Below are positions 34,110 to 45,540 of a stretch of DNA of 60,000 nt, piece by piece. Below the pieces are notes generated by a model. The model worked only from the letters and a program-made list of their open reading frames with translations, was not told the origin of the DNA and did not search any database. Source of the DNA: Takakia lepidozioides (Eukaryota; Streptophyta; Takakiopsida; Takakiales; Takakiaceae); contig CM060731.1 of the NCBI GenBank assembly GCA_030704615.1, forward strand, positions 21,392,001 to 21,452,000, given 5' to 3'. Each line of letters starts with the position of its first letter. Within the stretch, counting starts at the first letter, position 1. The translations under genes were made by a program, and so were the position numbers.

Positions 34110-35620
34110 GACATTACAACATCAGGTCAATTCAGGGTTCTCTCTCCTTGCCACATACAATGCAATTGAACCACACTACATTGTTGTTGGTGAATTGGAG
34201 TGGCTGTTTGGTCACCACAACACCTTTCAAAATGGGCTGAAATCATTCTTGTCCCTTACCAAGAAAAAAAAGAGCATGTGTGTCAAAGCATTCTAACAGC
34301 CATGGGTGCCCAATCCTTCCCGGCCTATGACCTTCGGTTCTATTGGTTCAAAAGGCCCTAGGTAACCACAACATTAGGTGGCCAATTTACCCATGACCTC
34401 CCTTTATAGCTAGGTTGGCTACAATGGGTGACACCCAATATACCTAAGAGATTTTGGGTTTTCTTGTCGCATCACCAACAGTAAAGATGGCAAGAGAGAG
34501 CGTGCACAGCTGAAAGCCATGTTGGGACAGTATCCTGGTTTTCCTTGGTCCCGTTTTAATGGAGACAAAATCGGCCAGCTTTCTGACAGGGGGGCGATCG
34601 AGGCACTCTAGAAAGGCGCACTCTGATTGAGTCTGTTGAGTATTGCTACAAAGAACTGAGCTCTATGATCCGCGATGGTCTTGTATAGGTAGGATTTAAT
34701 TTCTGGTAATTGTGTACACTGCTACATTCGTAATTGGTAGACTGTACGGTGACAGTTCAGTACATGTAAGAGATATACACAAAGATCTTTAACCCTTGAG
34801 TGCCCTGAGCTGTTTTGGAGAAACCGAAGTTTCTCAGAGCCCTTTGGGTAGTGTCACTTTAGGTTGAGCAGTTTCTGTGGAAAAATTGACTATTATTAGG
34901 ATCAGACTAACCAGGAAGCTAGCATTGACCACAGTATTGTATGTTCGTAACAGATTCCCCTTTCCCTGTTTCAGTCAACTGTACACAACTAGGATGTCAC
35001 TGGCTACTTTCTGACTACCAAGCGCCTACTTGGAGTGAGGTTTACTATTTCATGAGCAGAAACCATGAGCCATGAGCCATGAGCCGCATGAGCCGCATGA
35101 GCGGTGAGCCGAAGTCTAAGATACGCGGATTTCATGAGCGGACTCCTCCAAATTTGGAAATGCGGCAGATTAAACAAGTATTAAAATAATAGTTTTTTTA
35201 TTTGACCTTGCCGTTTTTGGACGTTCCAGATCATGTAATGCGGCGAAGATATGTCGTCAGTAACAAGTCCGCTCATGGTTTTTTAGATCCGCTCATGGAA
35301 ATAAGTGACCGTTTAACGGGAAATCCAGTATACCACTGCAAAAGGACGTCGCATACTGGCCTGTATAGAGTATTCCGCGGTTTTACATGCCTTAACATTG
35401 GAATGAAGCTGACCCTTTTGCCGCGATTGAACCAATGGAGTCTGCACCAATACAGTCTGCAGTACTTCACAATTCTGTCTTCTTCGGGTATTCGGCGGGA
35501 AAGGTTTGCAACTGAACTGGGAAATAGGGTGCCGCATTAGGGTTCGCACGTGCGAAATTTCGGAGCGGTTTGGTGTTGGCGAAGGCCGCCTCTGGGGGTA
35601 CCTACGACGATACTTGGAAA
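34110..35620. other. Intergenic with repeat remnants
   Basis: A second copy of the SINE tail seen at 3.5 kb occurs at about 34410-34440 (AATGGGTGACACCC). An imperfect ATGAGCC minisatellite lies at 35053-35110. A single GGCGCCGCATTTCC-type palindrome occurs at 35620-35640. No supported gene; a short plus-strand frame near 34490-34610 could be a transposase scrap. Confidence 0.45.
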
Positions 35621-35888
35621 TGCGGCGCCGCATTTCCTTGTCGGAGGTCGAATGAAGAAAGCAAGTTTTCGGAAAGCAGAAAAACATGAACCCTCCAACA
35701 TACAAAAATACATGCACGTGGAAACAAGTGAACGATATAGTAATATCTTAGTTCGAGCAAAACAGGTTACTGGTAGGCAAGACATATGTCGGACCTTTCT
35801 GTGGCCAGAGTCTGAGGTACTGGCAGCAGTATAGTTCTACTATCCGAAAAGGATGGGCGTACCATTGTATGGGGACCGCAAGCCAAGC

Positions 35889-38800
35889 TCACTGGTCCCC
35901 TGGATCCATATTCAGAAGAGTGTGAACCTCCTGGGGGCTCAACCCTGGTGCATGTATGAAGTGATGAGTTGTGGAATTACAACGGAGTCTCTTTAGGTAC
36001 ACGTAGTACAAATGCTTGCAAGGGCAGTATGATGCCCCCTTGTTCGCCATGATCTGGAAGTCGGTGCAATTGCAGGTGGGTAATTCTGAAATGGTGATGG
36101 TGTACACCTCATTGCGAACAGCTGAGCCCGCCGTGGCCATCTGATACACACGCCCGAATCCTGGTGGGGGCACTTCTGTCGAGCTCTGGATTGTACAGTT
36201 CATCCGAAGTGCATTCCCATCCTTGTCTCGTTCACTTTTGAGGGAGGTCGCCGCCTCTTTGGTTTCCCCCAACGGTGTGTAGGATGCTTAGAGCTGTCGT
36301 GTCCCATTGTTCTTGCTCTCACAGGGGTCAGTGGTGGAGGCTGTGGAAGCGGAAATGGTTCTCTGGGGACGTCAGTGCGCTGCACCATCCGAAATCCTGC
36401 GGCGGTAAGGGCGTCGGCCTCAACCTGACTCAGATCGCAGCCTGGTTCCACCGGCCACACCGGGGGAGCCTCTGGCATTGTTTGTATGCCGTACTTGGGC
36501 TTTCCATACACGCAAGTCATAATGTCGTGCCTGCAGAACCAGAACTGGGTGGTTGTCGCCTCCGCAAACTTTGCATTGACAAATCTTCCTGTAAAAGTAG
36601 GAGCAGGGACAGCCCCATCTGGATTCTTCCTTATCATCTCTAAACAACGTTGCCGTGTATCCACACGAATTGCGGAACACCTTCCTCGAAACGACGGCTT
36701 TGTGCGAGCAATTCTCCACTGTGATGCAGACACAGTTGTCTCCACAATGGCTTGGCCATACTGCATAACAGCGGGCGGAATCTGGGCAAGGGAGCGGTGG
36801 GAATTTTTTGCACGAAATCCCCGGTTGAAGGCGACGGCGATCTGGAATTTCTTGGGCTTCCACTGCTGGAAGACACATTGTGCGGCAACATGACGGGACC
36901 TCGAGGTGCTGTCCGAATGTTCCTGTCGGATCTCCAGGAATCATCTTCGCACCCGGGTTCCTCTTCAATCCTCCGCCTGACAGGGCGAGTCCAGACGTCC
37001 CCCTCTAGGTGTTCACCTCTGCGGTGCAGAGGCGTCCCTTTGATCTTCTCTCGCAATGCTGTCGCCCATTTCACTGGATTCTTGGACCTCGAAGCTGTTC
37101 GTACCAACAATTCCTCCCTGTCTGGCCCAAAGCCCCATTGTTTGCCGCTCAGGAACTTGTAGTACGTGGCTTGCTGCATGATTGCTCTGTCGATGTCCTC
37201 CGTTGTGGCCGTCACTACGTCCACAAGATGTGCGGCAGAAGACGCTCGCCAGGAGGAGTGGACCGATTCTGCCATATTCGTGTTCGGCATGTCCGTGTCG
37301 GAATCCAAGCACCGCTCCTACAAGGACACAAACAATGGTGAGGGACCAATCGAAATGTCCGTAACAGAAAGACAAATGAACGAAATTGACAGCAGCCTAC
37401 CTCCCGCATGTACTGTCCGAACTGTCGATACCGAAATGCCACCACCCCAACCAGCTGTGCAATGCTCCCAGATTTGTTGTCTCCACTGCACCTGACGTGT
37501 TCCACCAAGCCTCAATGATAGCAAACTTAACCTCCGCGTCATCAAATGTGGGTGCATCCTTCCACGCCGTACAAAGGACACGGTGTTCAGCCTGGAATGA
37601 GCTAGCAACAAATTTGGTGGTGTAGTGGGATAGACTCTGCATCCAATGGAATCCACAGGATCTCTCTTTCCCCTCCATTGGAACATTGGGGTCCTCACCG
37701 TACACACGCCGCACCGCTGCCCAGTTGGCCTGAGCGTTGTCTACCATGAATCCCCTGAAATTGGGCTCTGGCAATCCCGCCCTTGCCATCTGCTCGTTTA
37801 TGCCCTCCCACAGATGCATCTCCGACTGTGTGTCCTCCCCTTTCATCTCGCAGATTGCAATCGTCATGAGCCTCTTGGAGTGATAGTCATAAACATGCGC
37901 ACCCATAGTCACCCACTGATGGTTTGTAATTCGCTTGATGTGATCAAACATCACCCAAGCATTCGACAAGTTTCCAGTTGTCATGCGAGTGACCAAGTCG
38001 ACTCCACTCCCAGGCCCACACGTCGACATTTTGAAAATGTAACAACGATCGGATTCGCTGCCTTGCCCTGGAAACCTGCTACCTTGGATGTAGTCATATC
38101 CAGTCATTCGTTTCACCTCCAGGATTGAGTACATGTCCGACCCCCTGCCGAACTCCTGCTTGCAAGATACGATGTGATTCCGCACATTCGGACTACAAAC
38201 GTGCGAGACGGACTCCAAGAGGTCACGCATCTCGTCTTCGGTCAAGGGCTCTTGGTCGGAACCATCTTCAGACATGATTTTGCCAAGAGCAATCTTGTGG
38301 GCTGCCTTCAGCTGAATCTGCTTTGGTCTGGCTCCGGGGCTCAATTTCACCTCCTCTTTTATGATGTCGTGTGCTTCCTGCACAACCTCACGCATGTTGC
38401 CTCTCGCCAAGGGGTGGCAGTGGACCCCAACGTGTATGCAAGCTCTAGTCAAGTCCGGGAGCAAATGGATTACGTAATATTGCTTGGCTCTGCACATGGA
38501 CATGCACGTCGGTGGTTCTTTGCAATGTGCACACTTGAAAGAACCCGCAGGAGCTTGGCTGGAGACAATGAATGGATGATGCGTTGTGCCAGTCCAATCC
38601 GTCTCGTTTCTCCGCCCTCCTTTGGAGAGAAAGTGGAAGCAGGTGGGATTGAGGCACCTCAGCTTCCCCGCACAGAGGACATATCGTACACGAACACCAT
38701 CAGCAATTTTCGTGCTACTGGTCTTCGTCACACACCAGGGGTGTCCGTCATGCTTTCGATCCATGTCTGTTAACATCCCGGAGGCTTTCTTTGACGAAGA

Positions 38801-39708
38801 AACAGGTGGAAACTCGAAGATGACATTGCCATCGACTTCGGAGGCAGAAAAGTTACCTTTCTGACTGGGAATTTGGCATAGTCGAGAGCAGCCAGCTCGG
38901 AGCGAGAACCATCGAGGTGATGTTGTCGTAGGAGCTGCACAATGGACCGGGTTGGAGTTATGCTCGAGGGCACATTCGTAGCACCGACAGAGACGTCCAT
39001 GCCGGATTTGAACGACCGTGTGGAGGACATGGGTACCTCAATGCAATCATCTTCCTCGTTGGAAATGTCGAATACGTCCACACGAGAAGCTATGGAGGGT
39101 CTTGACGGTCCAGGTCGGGAATGATTATCGTTGCATACCTCTCTGTTGGCAGTGGCCGCCTCTCGGTTTCCGGACTCCTTTGTGGATGGTGTGGGCAGCG
39201 ACTGATTCAGAAAGGGAATGGGCATTCCCACAGCTCGGTACAGGATGGTGTCTGACGGGGGAACGTGCCATTCGATTCCGCAACCTCCGTCGTTACCTAA
39301 CACGACAATGGTCTCGTCAACCTGTCCAGGAACATCCTTCCTTTCTTCTTCCAAATAAACTGTGCCCGGTTTGAGCTTGAATTTGGAACAAAGGTAAGTT
39401 TCAGTCACTTTGCAAAGTCCTCCCTCGTTTGGGATCCAGGCTCTCCCAAGTTGCGGAGGACAGCAAACTATAGCGTAGGAATTCGGAGCCATCGAACACC
39501 GCACGGAGTTGGCAAGTGCGAGGTTCAGTATAGCGACAGACCAAGGCTCACAGGCACCATCTAAGTGGATCTGCGGAGTCCATCGACGATTGGAAGTCGC
39601 ACATTGAAGTGGAAAGTATTGTTTCAAGCTACATGCATGAAGGTGGGAGGTTTGATTCCATAGCCAGTAAGTATGACAATGATGGCCGATTCGGCGAGGA
39701 AATGACAT
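35889..39708 (-). pseudogene. MULE-like transposase with SWIM zinc finger, copy 1
   Basis: DDE-type transposase read on the minus strand. N-terminal part 38770-39708 (unknown, VTETYLCSKFKLKPGTVYLE), core 37401-38776, an 83-bp intron (37318-37400), then from 37317 EWCLDSDTDMPNTNMAESVH and a Ser/Arg-rich tail, and a SWIM finger at 35889-36272 (CNC...CPCKH). Core marks: RCYIFKMSTCGPGSG, TMGAHVYDYHSKRLMTIAIC, GFMVDNAQANWAAVRRVYG with a catalytic-type Asp, SCGFHWMQSL, and AESVHSSW, the usual MULE third acidic site. Frameshifts: one-base loss near 37445, shifts at about 38780, 36700 and 36250. SWIM plus MULE core is a known plant Mutator-like arrangement. This copy is inactive. Confidence 0.75.
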
Positions 39709-39721
39709 CTCCTGACAGTTT

Positions 39722-40450
39722 CGAGAGGTGAAAGCATGGTAGGGTCAGCCCAAAATGGAAGTCCCAGACAGTTTATTTTTGCATTTTGTATATATAGGAC
39801 TCAATGAAGATGTTAAGTTGGAATTTTTTATGGGTTATGAAGCAAAATCTAGACCATTGTTGACGTTTCGAACATAATGAAATTTGAATCAGACAAATCT
39901 GACAAGATTTGAAAATCCATATAAGTCCATGAGTGCATGAAGCTTATGCGGTCTCAACGGGTGATATGCCCTTCATGGACTCATTGGGAAATGAATCCGA
40001 CATCCATTGTAGATGGAAAATTTAACCACCTTCATTGATCTCCCTTGTTATATGAAAATCTGGTTCAAAGGTCAAAATTTCCTCCCCTACAAGTTTTAGA
40101 CGTAATTAAATATTTATAAATTTCGTGAATTAGCACATCGATTTTGGACATGCAATCTTCATTATTTTTTATATCTCCTTTCACAATAAGATGGATTGAA
40201 AGCTTATGGAGGGAAATATGCCTACAAAATTTAGAATCGAACCCACCTATGAAGACTTGCAAATTTTCAATCTATGAATTGATGTCAATAAAGGGTGAGA
40301 TTGATAAATAAACCTAGGGAGGTAGCATGATATCATATGTATGTAGTCTTCAAGGTTTCACAAATAGGTTTGTCTAAACATACATTGTCCATGAAAGTGG
40401 AGTCGAGGACTCCCAGATTCTGCCAGTTTTGGGTGGATCCTATCCTGCAT
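39722..40450. other. AT-rich segment present beside only one MULE copy
   Basis: About 0.7 kb with no coding signal. In the inverted copy, the sequence matching 40.46 kb joins directly to that matching 39.72 kb (at about 50,306-50,312), so this stretch is either an insertion here or a deletion there. Ends do not show clear terminal repeats. Confidence 0.45.
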
Positions 40451-40649
40451 TGACCCTCTCCTGAGGGTGGATCCAGCAGTATTCTCGGTGCAGATAGGAA
40501 CGTTCGCACTGACAAGTGCCAGGACTGTTGGTTAAAACGGTCAGACAACCAAGTTGTGCTCATCAAGACTGGCCGCAATGTTGTTTCGGAACAATGCAAC
40601 CCATTCAGGTTCCAGATTTCCCGTCCCGAGTGATTCTTTCGATTGCTGG

Positions 40650-42440
40650 TGGACGGAAATACGGCGCCGCATTTCCATTTTGCTTCTTGGTCATGCACCA
40701 GAGCGACGTAAATGCGGCACCGAGTTTCCGTCCGGAGGAAACCTTTATACTCTCCAGAACGGAAATGCGGTAACGCATTTCCATCCAGCAAGCACGGTAT
40801 GTGAAGGTGGAACGGAAATGCGGTACCGCATTTCCGTTCTGATTGAGAATTATGAACAACGGGAACAGAAATGCGGCGCCGCATTTCCATTTTGTATCTG
40901 ATGCATGGAGCTGAGGGATAGAAATGCTGCAGCACATTTCCGTCCTTAAAAGACATTCATACTATCCATAACGGAAATGCGGTACCGCATTTCCATCCAC
41001 CAAGCACGGTATGTGAAGGTGGAACGGAAATGCGGTACCGCATTTCCGTTCTGATTGAGAATTATGAACAACGGGAACTGAAATGCGGCATCGCATTTCT
41101 GTCCGAGTCGCACTTTCCGACATTCCAGAACGGAAATGCGGCGCCGCATTTCCATTTTGTATCTGATGCATGGAGCCGAGTGCGATTCCGACAGCTTCAT
41201 ACAGCGCAATTCCGACCGCTTGAGACATTCATACTATCCAGAACGAAAATGCGGTACCGCATTTCCGTTCTGACTGAAAATCGTGAACCATCTGAACTGA
41301 AATGCGGCAGCGTATTTCCGTCCGAGTCGCACCTCCCAACATTCCAGAACGGAAATGCGGTACCGCATTTCCGTTCTGACAGAAAATCGTGAACGATCGG
41401 AACTGAAATGCGGCAGCGCATTTCCATCCGAGTCGCACCTCCCAACATTCCAGAACGGAAATGCGGCACCGCATTTCCGTTCTGATGAAATATCCTGAAA
41501 CATCGGAACTGAAATGCGGTACCGCATTTCCGTCGGAGTCGCACCTTCCGACATTCCAAAACGGAAATGCGGCGCCGCATTTCCGTTTTGTATGTGAGGC
41601 ATGGAGCTGTGGAACGAAAATGCGGCACAGCATTTCCGCCAGCGTCAGACGTTAATACTCTACAGAACGGAAATGCCGTACCGCATTTCCGTTCTGACTG
41701 AAAATCGTGCACAACGGGAACAGAAATGCGGCACCGCATTTCGGTCCGAGTCGCACCTTCCGACATTCTAGAACGGAAATGCGGCGCCGCTTTTCCGTTT
41801 TCTATATGGGGCCTGGAGCTGTGCTACGGAAATGCGGAGCCGCATTTCCATCCATGTGAGACCTTCAAACTTTCCAGACCGGAAATGCGGCACCGCATTT
41901 CTGTCCAGGTGAGACCTCTATACTTTCCCGAACGGAAATGTGGCACAGCATTTCCGTTCATCAACTAACGTATGTGAAGGGGGAACGGAAATGCGGTACC
42001 GCATTTCCGTTCACATTGAAAATCATGAACCACGGGAACTGAAATGTTGTGCCTCATTTCAGTCCGAATCGCGCCTTTCGACATTCCAGAACGGAAATGC
42101 GGCGCCGCATTTCCCTTTTGTATCTCATACATGGAGTTGTGGGACTGAAATGCGGCACCGTATTTCCGTTCAACAACTAAGGTATGTGAAGGGGGAACGG
42201 AAATGCGGTACCGCATTTCCATTCACATTGAAAATCATGAACCACGGGAATTGAAATGTTGTGCCTCATTTCCATCCGAATCGCACCTTTCGACATTCCA
42301 GAACGGAAATGCGGCGCCGCATTTCCCTTTTGTATTTCATACATGGAGCTGTGGGACGGAAATGCGGCACCGTATTTCCGTTCAACAACTAAGGTATGTG
42401 AAGGTGGAACGGAAATGCGGTGCCGCATTTTCTTCCAACA
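40650..42440. repeat. Palindrome array 2, 53-bp period, longest
   Basis: Roughly 34 palindromes of the GAAATGCGGYRCCGCATTTC type. Measured starts at 40971, 41024, 41077 and 41130 give an exact 53-bp period. Spacer classes recur in a preferred order: one like AGCACGGTATGTGAAGGTGG, one like CTGATTGAGAATTATGAACA, one like GAGTCGCACTTTCCGACATT, one like TTTTGTATCTGATGCATGGA, one like GTCAGACGTTAATACTCTAC. This makes a higher-order unit of four or five palindromes. Many centres are GTAC or GCGCC variants. Confidence 0.92.
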
Positions 42441-42454
42441 AGTACGGATGTGTA

Positions 42455-43180
42455 GCTTCGTGGGCTCGACTTGCCACTGAGTGTGCAAATAAGGTCGATG
42501 AAGAGGTCACTCTCAAGATGCAGCAAGACTTGGAGAGTACAGAAACGGCTTTGCAATTAGCCAAGGAACAATTAATTGAGGCAGGCGTCGCGCAAGACCA
42601 TTTGCACGAAACACATAAGCAACAGCTATACCAAATGCAGGTGAAGCATGAAAGCAAGTTGCAAGAAGTGAATGCACTACATACGGAGTTGCAGACAGTG
42701 CATGACAGGATGGCCATACAATGCGCTACACTCACAACTATGCTTGACCAAGCTACAATAGAAATAAACAGTCAAGCGGAAAGATGTACGAAGGCAGAGA
42801 CAGAGAATGTTGGGCAATTGAAACTCATTGTCGATATGAAGAATACAATCTGTCGCAATGAGAATACTTTCAAACAATACAGGCAGGTTGAAGCTGACCA
42901 AGAGAGGTACATCCTGGAGTTGCAACAAACGTTCATGGTAAATAGAAATGAACTCTCTGTCGCTAACAAGGCTTGGAAGGAAGCCAATAATCTGGCTACT
43001 GCCTATGCGAGTTTGGTTGAACCTCATGCGAAGCGCATGGAGGCTTTACAGCAGCAGATAGATGTGTACAGGCTCACAGAGGAGAAAACTCTAAGAGGTG
43101 CCACAAGCAACTTGGTGGATAACCACCTTATGCAGGTCTGGTTAACAAGTCATGTGTGGCACCCCTGGGTTCGTTTTTGA
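42455..43180 (+). CDS. Coiled-coil protein fragment adjoining array 2
   Basis: A long open frame continues out of the palindrome array. From about 42465 it encodes a heptad-rich coiled coil of about 220 residues: QQDLESTETALQLAKEQLIE, KHESKLQEVNALHTELQTVH, AERCTKAETENVGQLKLIV, then LVEPHAKRMEALQQQIDVYR, ending near 43178. There is no other recognised domain. There is no credible start Met before the array, so it is likely an internal or last exon whose upstream intron or exon is the array; a TGTAG just before CTTCGTGG at 42450 is acceptor-like. Function unknown. Confidence 0.5.
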   Translation, partial: ASWARLATECANKVDEEVTLKMQQDLESTETALQLAKEQLIEAGVAQDHLHETHKQQLYQMQVKHESKLQEVNALHTELQTVHDRMAIQCATLTTMLDQATIEINSQAERCTKAETENVGQLKLIVDMKNTICRNENTFKQYRQVEADQERYILELQQTFMVNRNELSVANKAWKEANNLATAYASLVEPHAKRMEALQQQIDVYRLTEEKTLRGATSNLVDNHLMQVWLTSHVWHPWVRF

Positions 43181-43189
43181 TAGGGAAGA

Positions 43190-44540
43190 CTTATCTGATA
43201 CCTCTAACGTTACTGGAGGTTCCTGCTGGAGAGTGATTTCATGTTCCGTCCATCTGCAAGCATAGCACCTACTCTATATAATCTTCTCTTCCCAATCCTC
43301 CAATCTTTCATACTGATACTGACAAGCTTGGAGGCCATGGGTGGGGATACCAAAGTCCTCTATAACCAGCGATGTCCTCAATGAAGCCTGTCACGCGGCT
43401 TTTACTCACCCATCCCTTCGCTATCCGAGGCGGAAACTCCAAGATAGAAGAGTTGGAAATCTCTAAGCACTCAGCCCGCTCAGAACAATCAGTCATGACC
43501 TATAGCTAGTGTATCATGGGGTTGTTTCCTATTTGTTTTCCTTCCCGCATTCATGTTAGTTGGTTACCTTACTGTTGGTAATTAAGTATCAGTTTGCTTC
43601 AGCAATCTATCGGATTCCATCATCTCATCCATTCATTCCACAGCTTCACTCAGATCTCTCTACACAGTGTGAGTATGAAGTATGTATCAGATTAATATCT
43701 ATCAAGTATCAGGCTGAAGCCATGGAGTCTCTAATCTGCTCTACATTACAACCCTACTGCTTGCATTCATTAAGCATCAACAGATCGTCCTCCTCCTACT
43801 CTGTGCTCTCTCTCTCCTTCCGCTCAGAGATGCGCTCTCTCCTCCTTTCCTCCCGTGATGTCCAAACTTCCCCCAAGAAGTGATCATTTTCCCGTCCTCG
43901 CTCCTCGCTTTATCTTCCTACCCGTTGTTCTAACCGTTTCCCTCACTAACCGTCATCTGTGTACTAACATGTTCCATTGGTAGATGTTGTTCCCCCCAGT
44001 CGTTCCCTGTCCTACTATCCGTTCCCTATGGTCGTGATAGCTGTGTCTGGCTGTGACTGGCTGTGACGGGCTGTGTCGGCTGTGTCGGACGGGGGCTGCT
44101 ATTTCATGAGCCATGAGCCATGAGCCATGAGCAGAGTCGTAAGTGTAAAGAAAAACATGAGCAGGACTATTTTCCGGAAATGAGTGTCCGCGGGAATAGG
44201 GTTTAGGGTGTCACGGTCATAGGGGGAGAAGGACCTCCCGATGAAGGAGGTTCGGTAATGTTTTTTAGAATTACATATTGAAAGGCAATGTTTCGCGAAT
44301 GGTAGGGTGGTACTGATCTGTACAATGGGGGCCCATTTCAGCCTACCAGCCACTTGCAAAATCCACCCACACTCCCAATCCCAAACGAAATGAGGAATGA
44401 CGCATTTTGGGAACGATGTATACAGAATAGAACAAAAAGAGGGCACAATGGGGTTTTTATTGATCCACATGAATTGCATTTGAAGCACGTCTACTGTGCT
44501 GATTGTGCAAACAAATCTTTAGCCCTGTGCCTTCTGAATA
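43190..44540. other. No gene recognised
   Basis: CT-rich sequence with CATCAACAGATCGTCC (about 43780-43800) resembling parts of plant LTRs, but no bounded LTR could be shown. An ATGAGCC minisatellite (44104-44135) repeats the motif seen at 35.05 kb, with the shared flank CTATTTCATGAGC. Confidence 0.35.
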
Positions 44541-44544
44541 CAAG

Positions 44545-45258
44545 TCACGTTGTCAATGGGACTTCGACTGCTCTCACAACTAGCTCATGAGTCTTCGGGC
44601 TCCTCCAGGTAAACTGGATTGCAGCCGTTGTACCGCCCCTGTTGATGTTCACCACAATGTCCTGCCATTCAATCATACCACCATCGAATATGGAAAGCTT
44701 CACGTTTTTGCCGTCCACACCAATGCGAATGTCCCCATACAATGGAGAAGATGAGCGCACTCCTTCAGGAGTATAAGTCTCTCCGATGGAGTCCACCCAC
44801 GTCCACTGGCAGCAGTTCCACCGCAACAGCATAGCAGTGCGCATTCTTCTACATGGGTGCCCGTCGTAGCTGGGAAAATCGGAATCAAGGATGCGCAGGA
44901 GCCACGGACTCCTCAGACCAAGATCGTCACCCCGCTCGAAGGCGTACTGGCCTGGGAGATACTCAAAAGCGGACAATGTTTCCACATTCGAACCAGTATC
45001 TTCTGTGTAATCTGTGTACCAGATAACGATGTCTCCCGATGTGGCCGAATACATTGCATAATCGATGCCTCCATAAGGGCAGTCGTCCCGGTTCCGGAAG
45101 CACGACATCTTTGCGAAGGAGGACCTGAGGACTTGTTTGATGCCGATGAAAATCACCTTGCGGACAACAACGAAGCGCTTAGATTTTCGAAATGATGAGA
45201 AGCGGAAGAGTAGTGCGGGCTCCAATAATGGACCATATGGGTCACAAGTACCCACCAA
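44545..45258 (-). CDS. Unknown-family protein, paralogue A
   Basis: An open frame of 237 residues with no family I recognise. Its body from about residue 60 is clearly homologous to the ORF at 45541-46242: CPYGGIDYAMYSATSGDIVI, LSAFEYLPGQYAFERGDD, LLRWNCCQWTWVDSIGETY, LSIFDGGMIEWQDIVVNINR and ELVVRAVEVP. Many alternating hydrophobic strands and conserved W, C and G residues suggest a compact beta-rich domain. A start at a later Met (KMSCFRNRDDCPYGG) is also possible. It faces away from paralogue B, so a shared upstream region of about 280 bp could serve both. Confidence 0.6.
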   Translation of the reverse strand: MVGTCDPYGPLLEPALLFRFSSFRKSKRFVVVRKVIFIGIKQVLRSSFAKMSCFRNRDDCPYGGIDYAMYSATSGDIVIWYTDYTEDTGSNVETLSAFEYLPGQYAFERGDDLGLRSPWLLRILDSDFPSYDGHPCRRMRTAMLLRWNCCQWTWVDSIGETYTPEGVRSSSPLYGDIRIGVDGKNVKLSIFDGGMIEWQDIVVNINRGGTTAAIQFTWRSPKTHELVVRAVEVPLTT

Positions 45259-45540
45259 TCATCATGTAACGTGTTCAACAAGCCAGCGGTGGATGAACCC
45301 ATACCTCTTTCTCATCCACGGGGTATAGTTTGAAATCTGCCACCGAAGTCCATCTCCCGGATGGAAATTCGGCGCCGCATTTACATCGAAGGGGGGATGG
45401 ACTTCGTCATCTCGAGTGGCTATAGGCCCACCTGGCACTTACTGCCCATAGTTTGCATGGCAGGGAAGGAAACTGAATCGGCTACATCCATGGATGAGCC
45501 AATCTTCATCCCTGCAGGTTCCTGTAGGGGGGAAATTTAA

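Noticed and set aside
38174-38773. Plus-strand ORF of 199 residues
   Set aside because: Antisense shadow of MULE copy 1; the same shadow appears antisense to copy 2.
40605-41766. Many open frames reading like ERKCGTAFPF or NGNAVPHFRS
   Set aside because: These are the palindrome repeats translated in every frame on both strands; no start, domain or splice support.
43555-44100. A solo LTR
   Set aside because: CT-rich text looks LTR-like, but I could not find TG...CA ends with a target duplication.
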